Positions 18,599 to 27,602 are shown, counted from the stretch's first letter. The stretch is DNA of 64,000 nucleotides from Flavimaribacter sediminis (GCF_019492055.1 NZ_JAICBX010000008.1:19412-83411), one strand, 5' to 3'. Numbers and translations are program-made. The notes: generated by a model from the letters alone, not told the origin.

Positions 18599-19822
18599 AT
18601 GAAAACTCGTGACACCACAGTCATTCTGGCCGCAACGCTTGCGGCGGGAACGGCGCTTGCCCCGGTAACCGCGTCGGCCGAAATCTCGGGCGACGTAATC
18701 AAGATCGGGATAATGAATGACCAGTCAGGCCCATACGCAGACAATTGCGGCCCGGGAGCCGTCGCCGCCGCAAAGCTGGCGGTTGAAGACGCCGGCGGCG
18801 AGGTCAACGGCAAGAAGATTGAAATCGTCGTGGCCGATGATCAGAACAAACCGGATGTCGGCGCCGCGGTCGCGCTGAAATGGCTGGATGAAGAGGGCGT
18901 TGACGCGATCGTCAGCTGTTCGGCGTCTTCCATAGCCAGCGCCGTTCACGACATGATGGCTGAGCGCAAGAAGCCGCTGATGCTTTCGGGGACGGCTTCG
19001 TCCTTTTTCACCAATGACCGTTGTTCGCCGATGACGACACAGTGGGTCGTCGACACATACGCACTGCCCCGTGCGACGGTCAACGCACTGCTGGGTGAAG
19101 GCATCGACAGCTATTATTTCATTACCGTCGACTATGCCTTCGGCAAGGCGTGGGAAGCCGATGCGACAACCTTCATCAAGGATGGCGGCGGCGAGGTCGT
19201 GGGTTCTGTCCTGCATCCGCTGGGCTCCAATGACTTTTCGTCATACCTGTTAAGGGCGCAATCCAGCGGCGCGAAAGCTATCGCCTTGGCGAACGCCGGC
19301 GGCGATCTCGCAAACACCATGAAGCAAGCTTCGGAATTCGGTGTCGGCACTGACGGCCAGCTGCTGGTTCCACTTGGCATGTTCATCAACAATGCCCACG
19401 GCATCGGATTGCCGGTTCTGCAGAACGTTCGTCTGACAACGGCCTTCTATTGGGACATGGATGATGAAACTCGTGCGTTCACGAAGCGATACCAGGACGC
19501 TTTCAACGGACGGTTTCCGAACGCACCGCAGGCAGGAACCTACAGCGCCGTCGCCCACTATTTGAAAGCCGCCAAAGCTGCAGATAGCGACGACGGCGAG
19601 GCCGTCATGCAGAAGATGAAGGAAATCCCGATCAACGATTTCTCGATGAAAGACGTATCCATCCGCGATGACGGACAGGTCATGCGCCCGCTTTACGCTG
19701 CGCGCATCAAGCAACCGGACGAATCCAAGGGTGAATACGACTATTATGATATCATCAGCGAAATCGCTCCAGAGGATGCATGGCGACCTGCTGCTGACAG
19801 TCAGTGTGCTTTACTGAAGTAA
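18599..19822 (+). CDS. Branched-chain amino acid-type ABC transporter substrate-binding protein (LivJ/LivK-like)
   Basis: A 407-residue periplasmic type I binding protein with a cleavable signal peptide ending in VTASAE near residue 28. The mature start IKIGIMNDQSGPYADNCGPG is the typical first strand and ligand loop. A GGGAGGAAC ribosome site precedes the ATG. It has no permease next to it; the only LIV-type membrane and ATPase genes in the window are livGFHM some 16 kb away, and both sit behind matching IclR sites. I infer that it delivers the substrate to that transporter. Confidence 0.9.
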   Translation: MKTRDTTVILAATLAAGTALAPVTASAEISGDVIKIGIMNDQSGPYADNCGPGAVAAAKLAVEDAGGEVNGKKIEIVVADDQNKPDVGAAVALKWLDEEGVDAIVSCSASSIASAVHDMMAERKKPLMLSGTASSFFTNDRCSPMTTQWVVDTYALPRATVNALLGEGIDSYYFITVDYAFGKAWEADATTFIKDGGGEVVGSVLHPLGSNDFSSYLLRAQSSGAKAIALANAGGDLANTMKQASEFGVGTDGQLLVPLGMFINNAHGIGLPVLQNVRLTTAFYWDMDDETRAFTKRYQDAFNGRFPNAPQAGTYSAVAHYLKAAKAADSDDGEAVMQKMKEIPINDFSMKDVSIRDDGQVMRPLYAARIKQPDESKGEYDYYDIISEIAPEDAWRPAADSQCALLK

Positions 19823-19853
19823 GATAGATCCAAAACCGCTGATTTCATGACAA

Positions 19854-19888
19854 GACCACCCTGCGATGGATATCCGCGTAGGGTGGTC
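19854..19888 (+). terminator. Stem-loop after the binding-protein gene
   Basis: GACCACCCT pairs with AGGGTGGTC, with further G-C pairs inside, 31 bases after the stop codon. There is no T-run after it, so it is a weak intrinsic terminator or an mRNA 3' stabilising hairpin. Confidence 0.5.
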
Positions 19889-19934
19889 GCTGCATTAGCG
19901 TCACTCTCCAATCGGGCCGAACGATATCTGGGCG

Positions 19935-20148
19935 ATGGATTTTATGCACGACCAGTTGGCGACAGGCGCGAAACTGCGGATTTTGACGATTGTTGACACG
20001 CATTCATGCTATTGCCCGGTAACGAAACCGTGCTTTGCCTATCGTGGTGAGGATGTCGTTCAGACTCTCGAGCGGATCTGCAAAAAGCGGTGGCTATCCG
20101 AAGACAATGCGGGTCGACAAGGGCAGCGAATTCATCTCCCGCGAATTT
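19935..20148 (+). pseudogene. IS3-family transposase OrfB fragment (frameshifted, both ends missing)
   Basis: The translation MDFMHDQL...KLRILTIVDTHS and YRGEDVVQTLERICK matches the start of the DDE integrase region of IS3-group OrfB. After about 20083 the homologous sequence continues one frame over (SGGYPKTMRVDKGSEFISREF), so there is a frameshift within AAAAAGCGG. It then stops abruptly where the IS66-type fragment begins on the other strand. The second catalytic Asp lies in the shifted frame. It is not functional. The match is from memory of the family, not from a search. Confidence 0.75.
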
Positions 20149-20619
20149 TCGGGCCGCACCCGATACGGTCGCGCCTACCGTCATGGCTTCGGCCACGATC
20201 CGCTTCTTGTCTGACATCCGGAAGTTCCGCCGTCCGTCAGGCATGGCCAGCGCCGGGGGAACATAGCCGGTCGAAGTATCCTCGATTTGCCTGTCAGACA
20301 TATGGCTGACCATATGGCCAGGGCTCCCGCCCCGCCAATACAACAGCCGGCGGGACGGTACCGGGCCTTCGCACCTGAACTTCGCACGCCAGTTGCCAAG
20401 CCGCTTCAGAGGCAAACCATGCGCCTCGCAATATTCTCTTTGGTTCAAATCGCTTGCTGCCCAGCCTTCCAGGTGCGAACGCCAGAAAGCCTCGAGCTCA
20501 GCGCGTTTCGTATCCTTCATTCGCGGCACGATCATCCCACCTGTTCCACAGACATCACCGTAAAACAGAAGATCGAAGCCGCCGCGCCGAAAACAATCTT
20601 GCAGCGCCCAGACGCTTAC
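20149..20619 (-). pseudogene. IS66-family TnpA fragment with one terminal repeat
   Basis: The minus strand from an ATG at 20520 encodes EAFWRSHLEGWAASDLNQRE, EYCEAHGLPLKRLGNWRAKF and later KKRIVAEAMTVGATVSGAAR, the pattern of the IS66 accessory protein TnpA. It breaks off at about 20150 against the IS3 fragment; tnpB and tnpC are absent. The sequence ending at 20619 reads GTAAGCGTCTGGGCGCTGC on the minus strand, and GTAAGCG is the usual tip of IS66 terminal repeats, so I place the IS end there. Confidence 0.7.
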
Positions 20620-20788
20620 CATTGCAGACTGTAATTGCTTGTCTAAAAATGGAAATTCCCGCGTTGCAGGGAAATTTCCTGCAGAGACTGGTTCGCTCAA
20701 TACTGGCTGCACAGCCAATATTTCATGCTTTCACAATCCATGCAGCTAGAAGCGCGTGCTCCGGTTCACGGGTATGCGACCGACGTGA
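20620..20788. other. Spacer between IS66 end and TRAP operon end
   Basis: About 170 bases with no gene on either strand that I can support. The composition is more AT-rich than its neighbours. It may be the former insertion flank. Confidence 0.4.
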
Positions 20789-20822
20789 CGGGAGCGCCAT
20801 GACGAGCGCTCCCGGATTTTTG
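20789..20822 (+). terminator. Hairpin with T-tract facing the TRAP operon
   Basis: CGGGAGCGC pairs with GCGCTCCCG (20789-20797 and 20806-20814), followed by GATTTTTG on the plus strand. Read on the plus strand it is a good intrinsic terminator blocking transcription from the IS remnants. On the minus strand the same hairpin lies just after the TAXI gene stop, but without a T-tract. Confidence 0.6.
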
Positions 20823-21800
20823 TTACCCGCCGACTTTTATGCCGGCTTCCTCGTAGTATTTGACCGCGCCCGGGTGATAGGGCACATCGCTTGCCGGCGC
20901 CATTGTTTCCGGATTGGCGAGACCGAACGGGCCGAAATAGGATTTGAGCGTATCCTTGTTTTCGGCAATCGCCTTGGTGATGTTGTAGACGAGTTCCTCG
21001 CTCACATCCTTGTTGGTCAGCATCATCCAGGGAATGCGGATAATGTTCGCACCGCTGGATTCGAGACCGAGATTGTTCTCGTTCTGCGGCATTTCAACGA
21101 TCGCCGCCGTGGGCATGATCTCCTGAAATGCAGCGAGGGCCTCGGCTGAGTTATTCAAAGATATGTAGCAAAGGCCGCCGCGTCCCTGCAGCTTTACGGC
21201 CGCCTGCTTGCCGGCGCCTGAATTCAGGCTGACGAGCGCGACATCGACCAGATCATCGCCAAGGGCGTTGATCCCGGCGACGAAACTGGCCACGGGCACT
21301 TGTGTCCCGAAATCATCGTAGGTCATCCCGGCAGTCGCCAGCGCGCCCCTGATATAATAGGCGATGATCGAAGAGGAAGTGTACTCCGCCGCAATCCGCA
21401 ATTCGCCGGCCTTTGACTTCAGATCATCTACGGTCTTGATGCCGAGATCGCATGGCGCCATGATTCCGGTGGTGAGTGGGAACATCACGCCCACATACAT
21501 CAGATTGGGATTCGCCCGGTCGTAGTTCCCCGTTCCCTTCAGAGCGAAAGTCGCATCAACGCCGTTGGTGAAACCAAAATCGATTTCTCCGTTGTTGATC
21601 AGCGGCAGATAACCGACCAGCGGCTGTGTGCGCGCGGTGATGCCATTCTCGTTCGCCAGTTTGGCGACGGCCTGGCCCGAGTTGTAGGCGAGCGAACCTT
21701 GCGCGCCCGTCGCCATCGTGACCACCTGGGCTGACGCCTGCACGGCGCCGAACGCCACGGCAAGCGCCGCCAAAGCGACTGTTTTTCCAAAAATCTTCAC
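20823..21800 (-). CDS. TAXI family TRAP transporter solute-binding protein
   Basis: A 325-residue periplasmic protein of the TAXI family. A signal peptide (KTVALAALAVAFGAVQASA, residues 6-24) is followed by VVTMATGAQGSLAYNSGQAV, the family's ligand-binding start, and LGDDLVDVALVSLNSG near 185. The start is GTG at 21800, overlapping the stop of the permease gene in a GTGA arrangement with a ribosome site GGGAGGAA upstream. With the fused permease it imports an organic acid driven by an ion gradient; the substrate is unknown. Confidence 0.92.
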   Translation of the reverse strand: MKIFGKTVALAALAVAFGAVQASAQVVTMATGAQGSLAYNSGQAVAKLANENGITARTQPLVGYLPLINNGEIDFGFTNGVDATFALKGTGNYDRANPNLMYVGVMFPLTTGIMAPCDLGIKTVDDLKSKAGELRIAAEYTSSSIIAYYIRGALATAGMTYDDFGTQVPVASFVAGINALGDDLVDVALVSLNSGAGKQAAVKLQGRGGLCYISLNNSAEALAAFQEIMPTAAIVEMPQNENNLGLESSGANIIRIPWMMLTNKDVSEELVYNITKAIAENKDTLKSYFGPFGLANPETMAPASDVPYHPGAVKYYEEAGIKVGG

Positions 21801-23773
21801 TGGATATTCCTCCCTGGGTTTGATTGGACGTCATTCATCGAATGCTCCTCTGCATCCGTCGAATTGGGCGATCGTAAAAGCATCAGAACTCCCCCCACTG
21901 CAATGAGCAGGACGGCAGCAAGCCAATGCACGTATTCAGCGAATGGCAAAAACCCCAACGGCATTGCCAATACGCCAAGCACGCCTGCACACAGGCGTAT
22001 TGCGAAGCCAAGTCGTCGGGACCAGTAACCAACGATAGCGGCTGTAACCGCGCAGATCCCGACGATCGACAGGATCGAAGCGGCCAATATCCCGATCATG
22101 TCTCCCTCCAGCAATATGCCGGGAGACGCCACGAAAACGAAGGGAATAATAAATGCCGCCCATCCGATGCGCATTGACGCCCAGCCGGTTGAAAGCGGAT
22201 CGTCCTTGGTTATTGTCGCCGCCGCAAACGCCGCCAGGGCGATCGGAGGCGTGATCATGGACATCATTCCGAAATAAAGAATGAAAAGATGCGCGGCGAT
22301 TGGCAGAAGGCCCGCCTCAACCATCGACGGGGCGACGAGCGCAGCCAACAGAACGTAGACGCCCCCCGTGGGCATTCCCATTCCGAGAATGATGCAGATG
22401 ACGGCCGATATGAGAAGCAGCATGATCACGTTGGAACCGACGGCGTCGACCAGAACCAGAGTCAGCGCAAATCCCAGTCCCGTGACGTTCAGGATACCGA
22501 TCACGAAACCGGCCGCCGCAACAATCAGAATGAGATTGACCATGCCGACGCCGGTTTCGACGAATACACGCCAGAGCGAGCCGAGGCTCAACCGCTGTCC
22601 CCGGTATCCGCGCGCAAACCCCACGATCACGATGACGATCGAGGCAAGCAGCGCGGAGTCCTCCGGATCCACACGCCACCAGAACAGGGCCGCGAGAAGA
22701 ACAGCGAACGGCAGGAGAAAATGCCACCCATCGGCCAGAACCTGGCGCACCGTCTGCTTTTCTTCGACGCTTGCGCTGACATTGTCGCGTCCGGCTATCA
22801 GGTCCACCTGCATGAAGACGGCGATATAGTAGAGGATGGCCGGAATGAGCGCGGCAGACACGACGGAGTAATAGGAAATCTCTAGAAATTCTGCCATGAG
22901 GAACGCGGCGGCCCCCATGATCGGCGGCGTCAGTTGTCCTCCGGTCGACGCCACGGCTTCGATCGCGCCTGCATCCCTCTTCGTATAACCGCCGCGCTGC
23001 ATGAGCGGGATGGTGATCACGCCGGTCGTCACGACATTGGAAACGGCGCTGCCCGAAATCGAACCGAACATCGCCGAAGCAACAATCGAGACCTTGGCGC
23101 TGCCCCCGCGAGACCGGCCGGTGGCAGCCATGGCGAGATCCGTAAAGAAAGTCCCGCCGCCCGCCGCAAACAGCAGGTTGCCGAAGAAAACGAAGAGCAG
23201 GACGATTACGGTCGCGACCGCCAGCGGTATCGAGAACACCGCAGACGGATCGAAGCCGACATATTGCACAAGGCGAACGGGGCTGAGCTCCTTGCCGATG
23301 AGCCGGCCCGGAACCTTGTCGGCGACGAGGGCATAGAGCAGGAAAATCCCAACCAGCGCGAAAAGCAGCCAGCCGGTTCGCCGGCGGACGCCCTCCATGA
23401 CAGTGATCGTGACCACAGCGCCGACCAGGGTGATCTGCCAGGGCCGGTAAGGCTGTTCCTTGAGCAGCCAGATATAATCCCATGCCGCATACATGAGCGT
23501 CAGGAAAGCGATGACAGCAACGGCGCCGTCAACGAGACCGAGCCTCTCCTTGACGTCTCCGCGCCAATCGAAACTGAGATAGCAGATGGTCAGCGCCAAC
23601 CCGAGTTGAAAGGCCATGTACTGCTGAAGGAGAATGGCGAAGCCCAGGCGGGTCGGCGCAGAGATGTTCCACAGAATGCAGGCGACGCACATGACAGCGG
23701 CAAGCCCCGCCACCAGCCAGTCACGCGGCTTGTTTGTCGATGATTGTGTCAACGAGCCCCCCTCCCCATCCAC
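21797..23773 (-). CDS. TRAP transporter permease, fused small and large subunits (TAXI type)
   Basis: A membrane protein of up to 658 residues in which the 4-helix DctQ-like and 12-helix DctM-like parts are fused, as is usual for TAXI systems. The DctM-type stretch KVSIVASAMFGSISGSAVSN is near residues 225-244, followed by TGVITIPLMQRGGY, and GMGMPTGGVYVLLAALVAPS is near 465. The coordinate given begins at a GTG at 23773; a TTG at 23752 with GGGGAGGGGG just upstream is an equally good start. It overlaps the solute-binding gene and follows the tandem OsmC gene by about 140 bases. Confidence 0.92.
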   Translation of the reverse strand: MDGEGGSLTQSSTNKPRDWLVAGLAAVMCVACILWNISAPTRLGFAILLQQYMAFQLGLALTICYLSFDWRGDVKERLGLVDGAVAVIAFLTLMYAAWDYIWLLKEQPYRPWQITLVGAVVTITVMEGVRRRTGWLLFALVGIFLLYALVADKVPGRLIGKELSPVRLVQYVGFDPSAVFSIPLAVATVIVLLFVFFGNLLFAAGGGTFFTDLAMAATGRSRGGSAKVSIVASAMFGSISGSAVSNVVTTGVITIPLMQRGGYTKRDAGAIEAVASTGGQLTPPIMGAAAFLMAEFLEISYYSVVSAALIPAILYYIAVFMQVDLIAGRDNVSASVEEKQTVRQVLADGWHFLLPFAVLLAALFWWRVDPEDSALLASIVIVIVGFARGYRGQRLSLGSLWRVFVETGVGMVNLILIVAAAGFVIGILNVTGLGFALTLVLVDAVGSNVIMLLLISAVICIILGMGMPTGGVYVLLAALVAPSMVEAGLLPIAAHLFILYFGMMSMITPPIALAAFAAATITKDDPLSTGWASMRIGWAAFIIPFVFVASPGILLEGDMIGILAASILSIVGICAVTAAIVGYWSRRLGFAIRLCAGVLGVLAMPLGFLPFAEYVHWLAAVLLIAVGGVLMLLRSPNSTDAEEHSMNDVQSNPGRNIQ

Positions 23774-23911
23774 TGCGCCCAGTCAGTCTCGCGCCTCCCT
23801 GTGGAGGACAGACCGGAACCTCGCGAGGATACTGAGAAAACGCCGCGTGGTGAAGAAGAGAGTCCGAGCACCCGACCGCAGAGGATGATGAGAGCCCTTC
23901 CCATTCCGCCT

Positions 23912-25087
23912 TTACCCGACCTGCTGTCCGTTGACGACCAGAGTGACTTGGGGTTCGAGGGCCGTCGACGCGGCCACATGCATGAAACAGGTCCGCGCTG
24001 CGATGGTCAGCAGGTTGAGATGAATCTCGTCGGGAGCCTGACCGTTGAGGAACAGATGGGTGTCGATTGCGTCGCATCGCCCCTCAGCACCGGTCAGGAA
24101 CGGCGTAAACTGCACGAGCCGGGCCGCCGAAATATCCAGCTTCTGTGCATCGATGTATCTCTGCAACTGGGTCAGATAGCAGAGACCGATACCGGCCGAC
24201 ATCAACCCGAGACCGGAAGGCGCGGCATCGGTGTCGCTCTCGTCAGAGATCATGCGGAAATGGGTCATGCCAGGACGGCCGATCCAGGTGTCTGTCTCAA
24301 ATTCGCCGGTCTGGTCCCGCGACTCTCCTTGGGCTTCGATCGTGAAGCACCTCTTTTGCGCGGACGTTAGCGGCACGGCGGGACTTTCGCCGCTTTCGAC
24401 GACATCGCACTTCCGGATGAGATCATTTCTTGGTTCACCGCTTGACGGTCGCGGGGGGCGTTTGTGCGCAAGGAACGGGTCCATCGCATCCTGCGCGGAG
24501 GAGTTCGGATGATCTGCCAATTCCCGCCGTCGTCCGTTTATGTAGAGCGCGAAAGTGTTTTCCTGCATGGGACGGCGCAACAGGGCGATGGCCGGCGAGG
24601 CGTCCATCGCCGCCTCAATAAGGGAACCGGCCTCCTCGAGCCCAAGGGCGCCGTCCATTTCGATCCGGAATTCGACCGTTTCCGAATAGGCCTTCGCCGT
24701 GGAGTGGACAAATGATCCGTCGGTTCCGAACAAATGAGACATGCGGATGCGCAGCCGATCCAGTCCCAGCTGACGCTGGTTGGCGATACGTCGCGTCCGA
24801 TTTGAGATGTCGCCCATAACGCCCGCGTTGAAATAACCGAGCGGAAACGGAGCTAGGTCGTCCCCCTTCATGACCTTGCCTTCGTCTGACGCCAGGCGCC
24901 AGACACTGCCCGTCTCGCCCTCTGTGACGATGGCTTCCTTCTGATGGCCGGATAGCGTGCGCGCCTCGACCTTGAAGGTGTCCGAGCCCGTTCCGATAAT
25001 GGCGGGAGAGCGTTCGGATCCGTGGCGCACCTTGAAGCCCAGCGGATCGCCGAACTGCAGAATCGATTCTGTGAGCGCGATTGTCAT
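23912..25087 (-). CDS. Tandem OsmC-like protein
   Basis: A 391-residue protein that I read as two OsmC-type folds; a single OsmC is about 140 residues. In the second half, the two redox cysteines are present (AGIGLCYLTQL near 308 and ARTCFMHVA near 366). In the first half, the matching positions lack Cys (LGYFNAGVMGD near 90 and DASPAIALL near 165, with Ser where Cys-Pro stands). So the first domain looks catalytically dead. OsmC proteins reduce organic hydroperoxides or act on thiol adducts. The start at 25087 follows GGAGAGG by four bases. It is the first gene of the TRAP operon, so it may act on the imported compound (inference). Confidence 0.72.
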   Translation of the reverse strand: MTIALTESILQFGDPLGFKVRHGSERSPAIIGTGSDTFKVEARTLSGHQKEAIVTEGETGSVWRLASDEGKVMKGDDLAPFPLGYFNAGVMGDISNRTRRIANQRQLGLDRLRIRMSHLFGTDGSFVHSTAKAYSETVEFRIEMDGALGLEEAGSLIEAAMDASPAIALLRRPMQENTFALYINGRRRELADHPNSSAQDAMDPFLAHKRPPRPSSGEPRNDLIRKCDVVESGESPAVPLTSAQKRCFTIEAQGESRDQTGEFETDTWIGRPGMTHFRMISDESDTDAAPSGLGLMSAGIGLCYLTQLQRYIDAQKLDISAARLVQFTPFLTGAEGRCDAIDTHLFLNGQAPDEIHLNLLTIAARTCFMHVAASTALEPQVTLVVNGQQVG

Positions 25088-25386
25088 GCGTCCTCTCCCC
25101 CTTCGCGACGCATCCTCTTGCATCACCGTAGTTTCGACGGCGTCTGAAGCGGGTGGTTTGGTTAAGGGCCCAGGGCCTTTTCCACCACTTCGACATTCCG
25201 TGAACTGTTAGCTGACAGGATCGATGCTTTACCAGGCGAGTCAACCGGTTGGCGGCTGCGTTTCAACAAGCGGAACGCTCCGATGCGCTCTGTTACGCAC
25301 CGCGGAGGTCTTCACTATAGTCATTTGTGCAGTGGGAAAGATCGCGTTCGCGAGGACAGGACGGCAGCAGGAGGCGGGAAGAGGCA
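25088..25386. promoter_or_regulatory. Divergent intergenic region between OsmC-like and aldehyde dehydrogenase genes
   Basis: Roughly 300 bases containing the promoters for both directions. No small gene stands out. I could not find a clean operator; AAGGGCCCAGGGCCTT near 25166 is an imperfect inverted repeat. Confidence 0.4.
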
Positions 25387-26817
25387 ATGCTCAACAGCAC
25401 GAAATTCTACATTGACGGCGCCTGGGTCGAACCAGTCGAAACCGTTCGTCTGGCTATCGAAAACCCGGCCACGGAAGAATCCGTCGGCGAGATCAGTCTC
25501 GGAACCCGCGCAGATGTCGATCGCGCCGTCATGGCTGCGCGCCGGGCCTTTGCTTCCTATTCACTCACCTCGAGAGAAGAGCGTCTCGGATATCTCGAAC
25601 GCATCATCTCGGGATTCAGGAAACGACTGCCTGAAATCGCCGGAATGATGACGGCGGAAATGGGCGCCCCGATCACTTTCTCGACCCAGCGTCAGGCGAC
25701 GGTCGCCCTTTTCCATTTCGAGGAGGCGGCGCGTGTGCTGGCGAACTTCCAGTTCGAATGGAAAGAAGGGGTCGGCAGCATCCGGCGCGAACCTATCGGT
25801 GTCTGCGGTCTGATTACGCCTTGGAACTGGCCTCTCAATCAGGTTGGCTCCAAGCTTGCTCCCGCAATTGCGACCGGATGCACGGTTGTGCTCAAGCCGA
25901 GCGAAATAGCGCCGCTTAGCGCCATGCTGCTCGCCGAAATCATAGACGAGTCCGGTCTGCCGCCGGGAGTGTTCAATCTGGTGAACGGCGATGGCCCCGA
26001 AGTTGGCGAAGCGATCGCTTCGCACCCGGAAGTCGACATGGTCTCGTTTACCGGCTCGACCGCAGCCGGAATACGCGTGGCCCAGCTTGCAGCTCCGACC
26101 GTCAAACGGGTGGCTCAGGAACTCGGCGGAAAATCCGCCAACATAATCCTTCCCGACGCCGACATAGCGTCCGCGGTCGTGGCGGGCGTTCATGCGTGTT
26201 ACACAAACGGGGGGCAGAATTGCCAGTCACCGACGCGCATGCTGGTGCACAATACGCACCGCGACCAGGCTGTCGAAGCTGCCCGCGGCGCTGTCGAAAC
26301 CATCAGGGTGGGCGATCCCGCCGATCCGGAAACCGGGCTCGGGCCGCTGGTCAGCCGCCAGCAGTTCGACAAGGTTCAGGAGCTCATCCAGTCAGGGATC
26401 GATGAGGGAGCAACGCTGGTCGCAGGCGGGACAGGCAAACCTGACGGCGTCAACAGGGGCTACTTCGTCAAACCGACTGTCTTTGCCGATGTCGTGCGGG
26501 GCATGCGCATCGCCGAAGAGGAAATCTTCGGACCCGTCCTCTCCATCATGAGCTACGAGACCGAAGACGAAGCGGTGGAGATCGCCAACGCCACCCCCTT
26601 CGGCCTTGCCGGTTTCGTGCAGTCCACGGACCCGAAGAAGGCGCGGGAGATCGCAAACCGGATGCAGGCCGGGCGCGTGTATTACAACGGCGCTCCCTTC
26701 GACAGGGCGTTGCCGTTTGGCGGCTACAAGCAGTCGGGAAACGGCCGGGAGTTCGGCCGTTTCGGCTTCGAGGAATATCTCGAGGTAAAGGCTCTGCTCG
26801 GCTTCCCGGACGCCTGA
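25387..26817 (+). CDS. Aldehyde dehydrogenase family protein
   Basis: A 476-residue NAD(P)-dependent aldehyde dehydrogenase. It has the GLITPWNWPLNQ segment near 143-154, the Glu in QELGGKSANI near 244, and the catalytic Cys in NGGQNCQSPTRM near 279. The C-terminus LPFGGYKQSGNGREFG is typical. The ATG at 25387 follows AGGAGG and GAAGAGG; a longer in-frame start begins 20 codons before but lacks a site. It oxidises an aldehyde to the acid. Divergence from the OsmC/TRAP operon suggests one shared catabolic function (inference). Confidence 0.92.
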   Translation: MLNSTKFYIDGAWVEPVETVRLAIENPATEESVGEISLGTRADVDRAVMAARRAFASYSLTSREERLGYLERIISGFRKRLPEIAGMMTAEMGAPITFSTQRQATVALFHFEEAARVLANFQFEWKEGVGSIRREPIGVCGLITPWNWPLNQVGSKLAPAIATGCTVVLKPSEIAPLSAMLLAEIIDESGLPPGVFNLVNGDGPEVGEAIASHPEVDMVSFTGSTAAGIRVAQLAAPTVKRVAQELGGKSANIILPDADIASAVVAGVHACYTNGGQNCQSPTRMLVHNTHRDQAVEAARGAVETIRVGDPADPETGLGPLVSRQQFDKVQELIQSGIDEGATLVAGGTGKPDGVNRGYFVKPTVFADVVRGMRIAEEEIFGPVLSIMSYETEDEAVEIANATPFGLAGFVQSTDPKKAREIANRMQAGRVYYNGAPFDRALPFGGYKQSGNGREFGRFGFEEYLEVKALLGFPDA

Positions 26818-26873
26818 CCGGTTCGAACCCAATAGATTCGTGGCAGGCGCGCAAATCAAAATACAGGAGTAAT

Positions 26874-26895
26874 ACCGCCTGGCAGGCCAGGCGGT
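26874..26895. terminator. Convergent hairpin between aldehyde dehydrogenase and L,D-transpeptidase genes
   Basis: ACCGCCTGG pairs with CCAGGCGGT around a four-base loop: a 9-bp perfect stem in the 95-base gap between two converging genes. It lacks a clear T-run on either strand but is well placed to end both transcripts. Confidence 0.55.
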
Positions 26896-26912
26896 GGGCA
26901 ATGTCGGCGGCG

Positions 26913-27602
26913 TCACGCAAGCGCGTCGGGCATCTGTGACGGCCGCACCACGACCCTCGCGCCATCGGTCACCCGGTTGTAGAGGTCGATGACGTCCTGG
27001 TTCAGCATCCTGATACAGCCGGACGACACGGCTTGACCAATGGACTGAGCCTCCGGGTTTCCGTGGATGCGGTAGAGCGTATCCTGCCCGTTCTCGAACA
27101 GGTACAGCGCTCTGGCGCCCAGCGGGTTGTCAAGACCCGGATCCATGCCGCCATTGGCGACCGAATAGGGTTCCAGTTCGGGTTGTCTCGCCACCATGTC
27201 GTCCGGCGCCTTCCATCGCGGCCATTGGCGCTTGTACTGAACGACTGCGTCCCCCGACCAGGAAAATCCCTGGCGTCCAACGCCGACGCCGTAGCGCATG
27301 GCCGAGCCCCCCTCTTCCACGAGATGCAGATAAAAGGCGTTTGGATCGACGACGATAGTTCCGACCCGTTCATCCGGAAACGGATTTTCCACCCGCTGAC
27401 GCCAAAAGCGCTGCGGAACCACGTCAGGCGGCACGGCCGGTATCGGATAGGGTTCGGTCGGCACAGCAGCGTAGAATGAGGGCATCACGGAGGGTTGCCG
27501 AGCGATTGCGTTTACTGATCCGCTGGACCGATTGCCTGTGCTGGCACAGCCGGTGAGGGCGGCAAAGGCTGCCACGCCCAGGAATGAGCGACGTTTCATC
27601 AT
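26913..27602 (-). CDS. L,D-transpeptidase (YkuD domain), predicted lipoprotein
   Basis: A 229-residue envelope enzyme. The N-terminus MKRRSFLGVAAFAALTGCAS has an RR pair and a lipobox LTGC, so it is likely exported and lipidated. The catalytic YkuD motif is near the C-terminus: HGNPEAQSIGQAVSSGCIRM, with the nucleophilic Cys near residue 203. Such enzymes make 3-3 cross-links in peptidoglycan or anchor proteins to it. It is not obviously linked to its neighbours; the next minus-strand gene upstream is a small secreted protein. Confidence 0.92.
   Translation of the reverse strand: MMKRRSFLGVAAFAALTGCASTGNRSSGSVNAIARQPSVMPSFYAAVPTEPYPIPAVPPDVVPQRFWRQRVENPFPDERVGTIVVDPNAFYLHLVEEGGSAMRYGVGVGRQGFSWSGDAVVQYKRQWPRWKAPDDMVARQPELEPYSVANGGMDPGLDNPLGARALYLFENGQDTLYRIHGNPEAQSIGQAVSSGCIRMLNQDVIDLYNRVTDGARVVVRPSQMPDALA

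Noticed and set aside
1..20000. Lower GC of the left part as proof of transfer
   Set aside because: The left island seems somewhat less GC-rich than the right part, but I could not compute it reliably and a mild difference is weak evidence.
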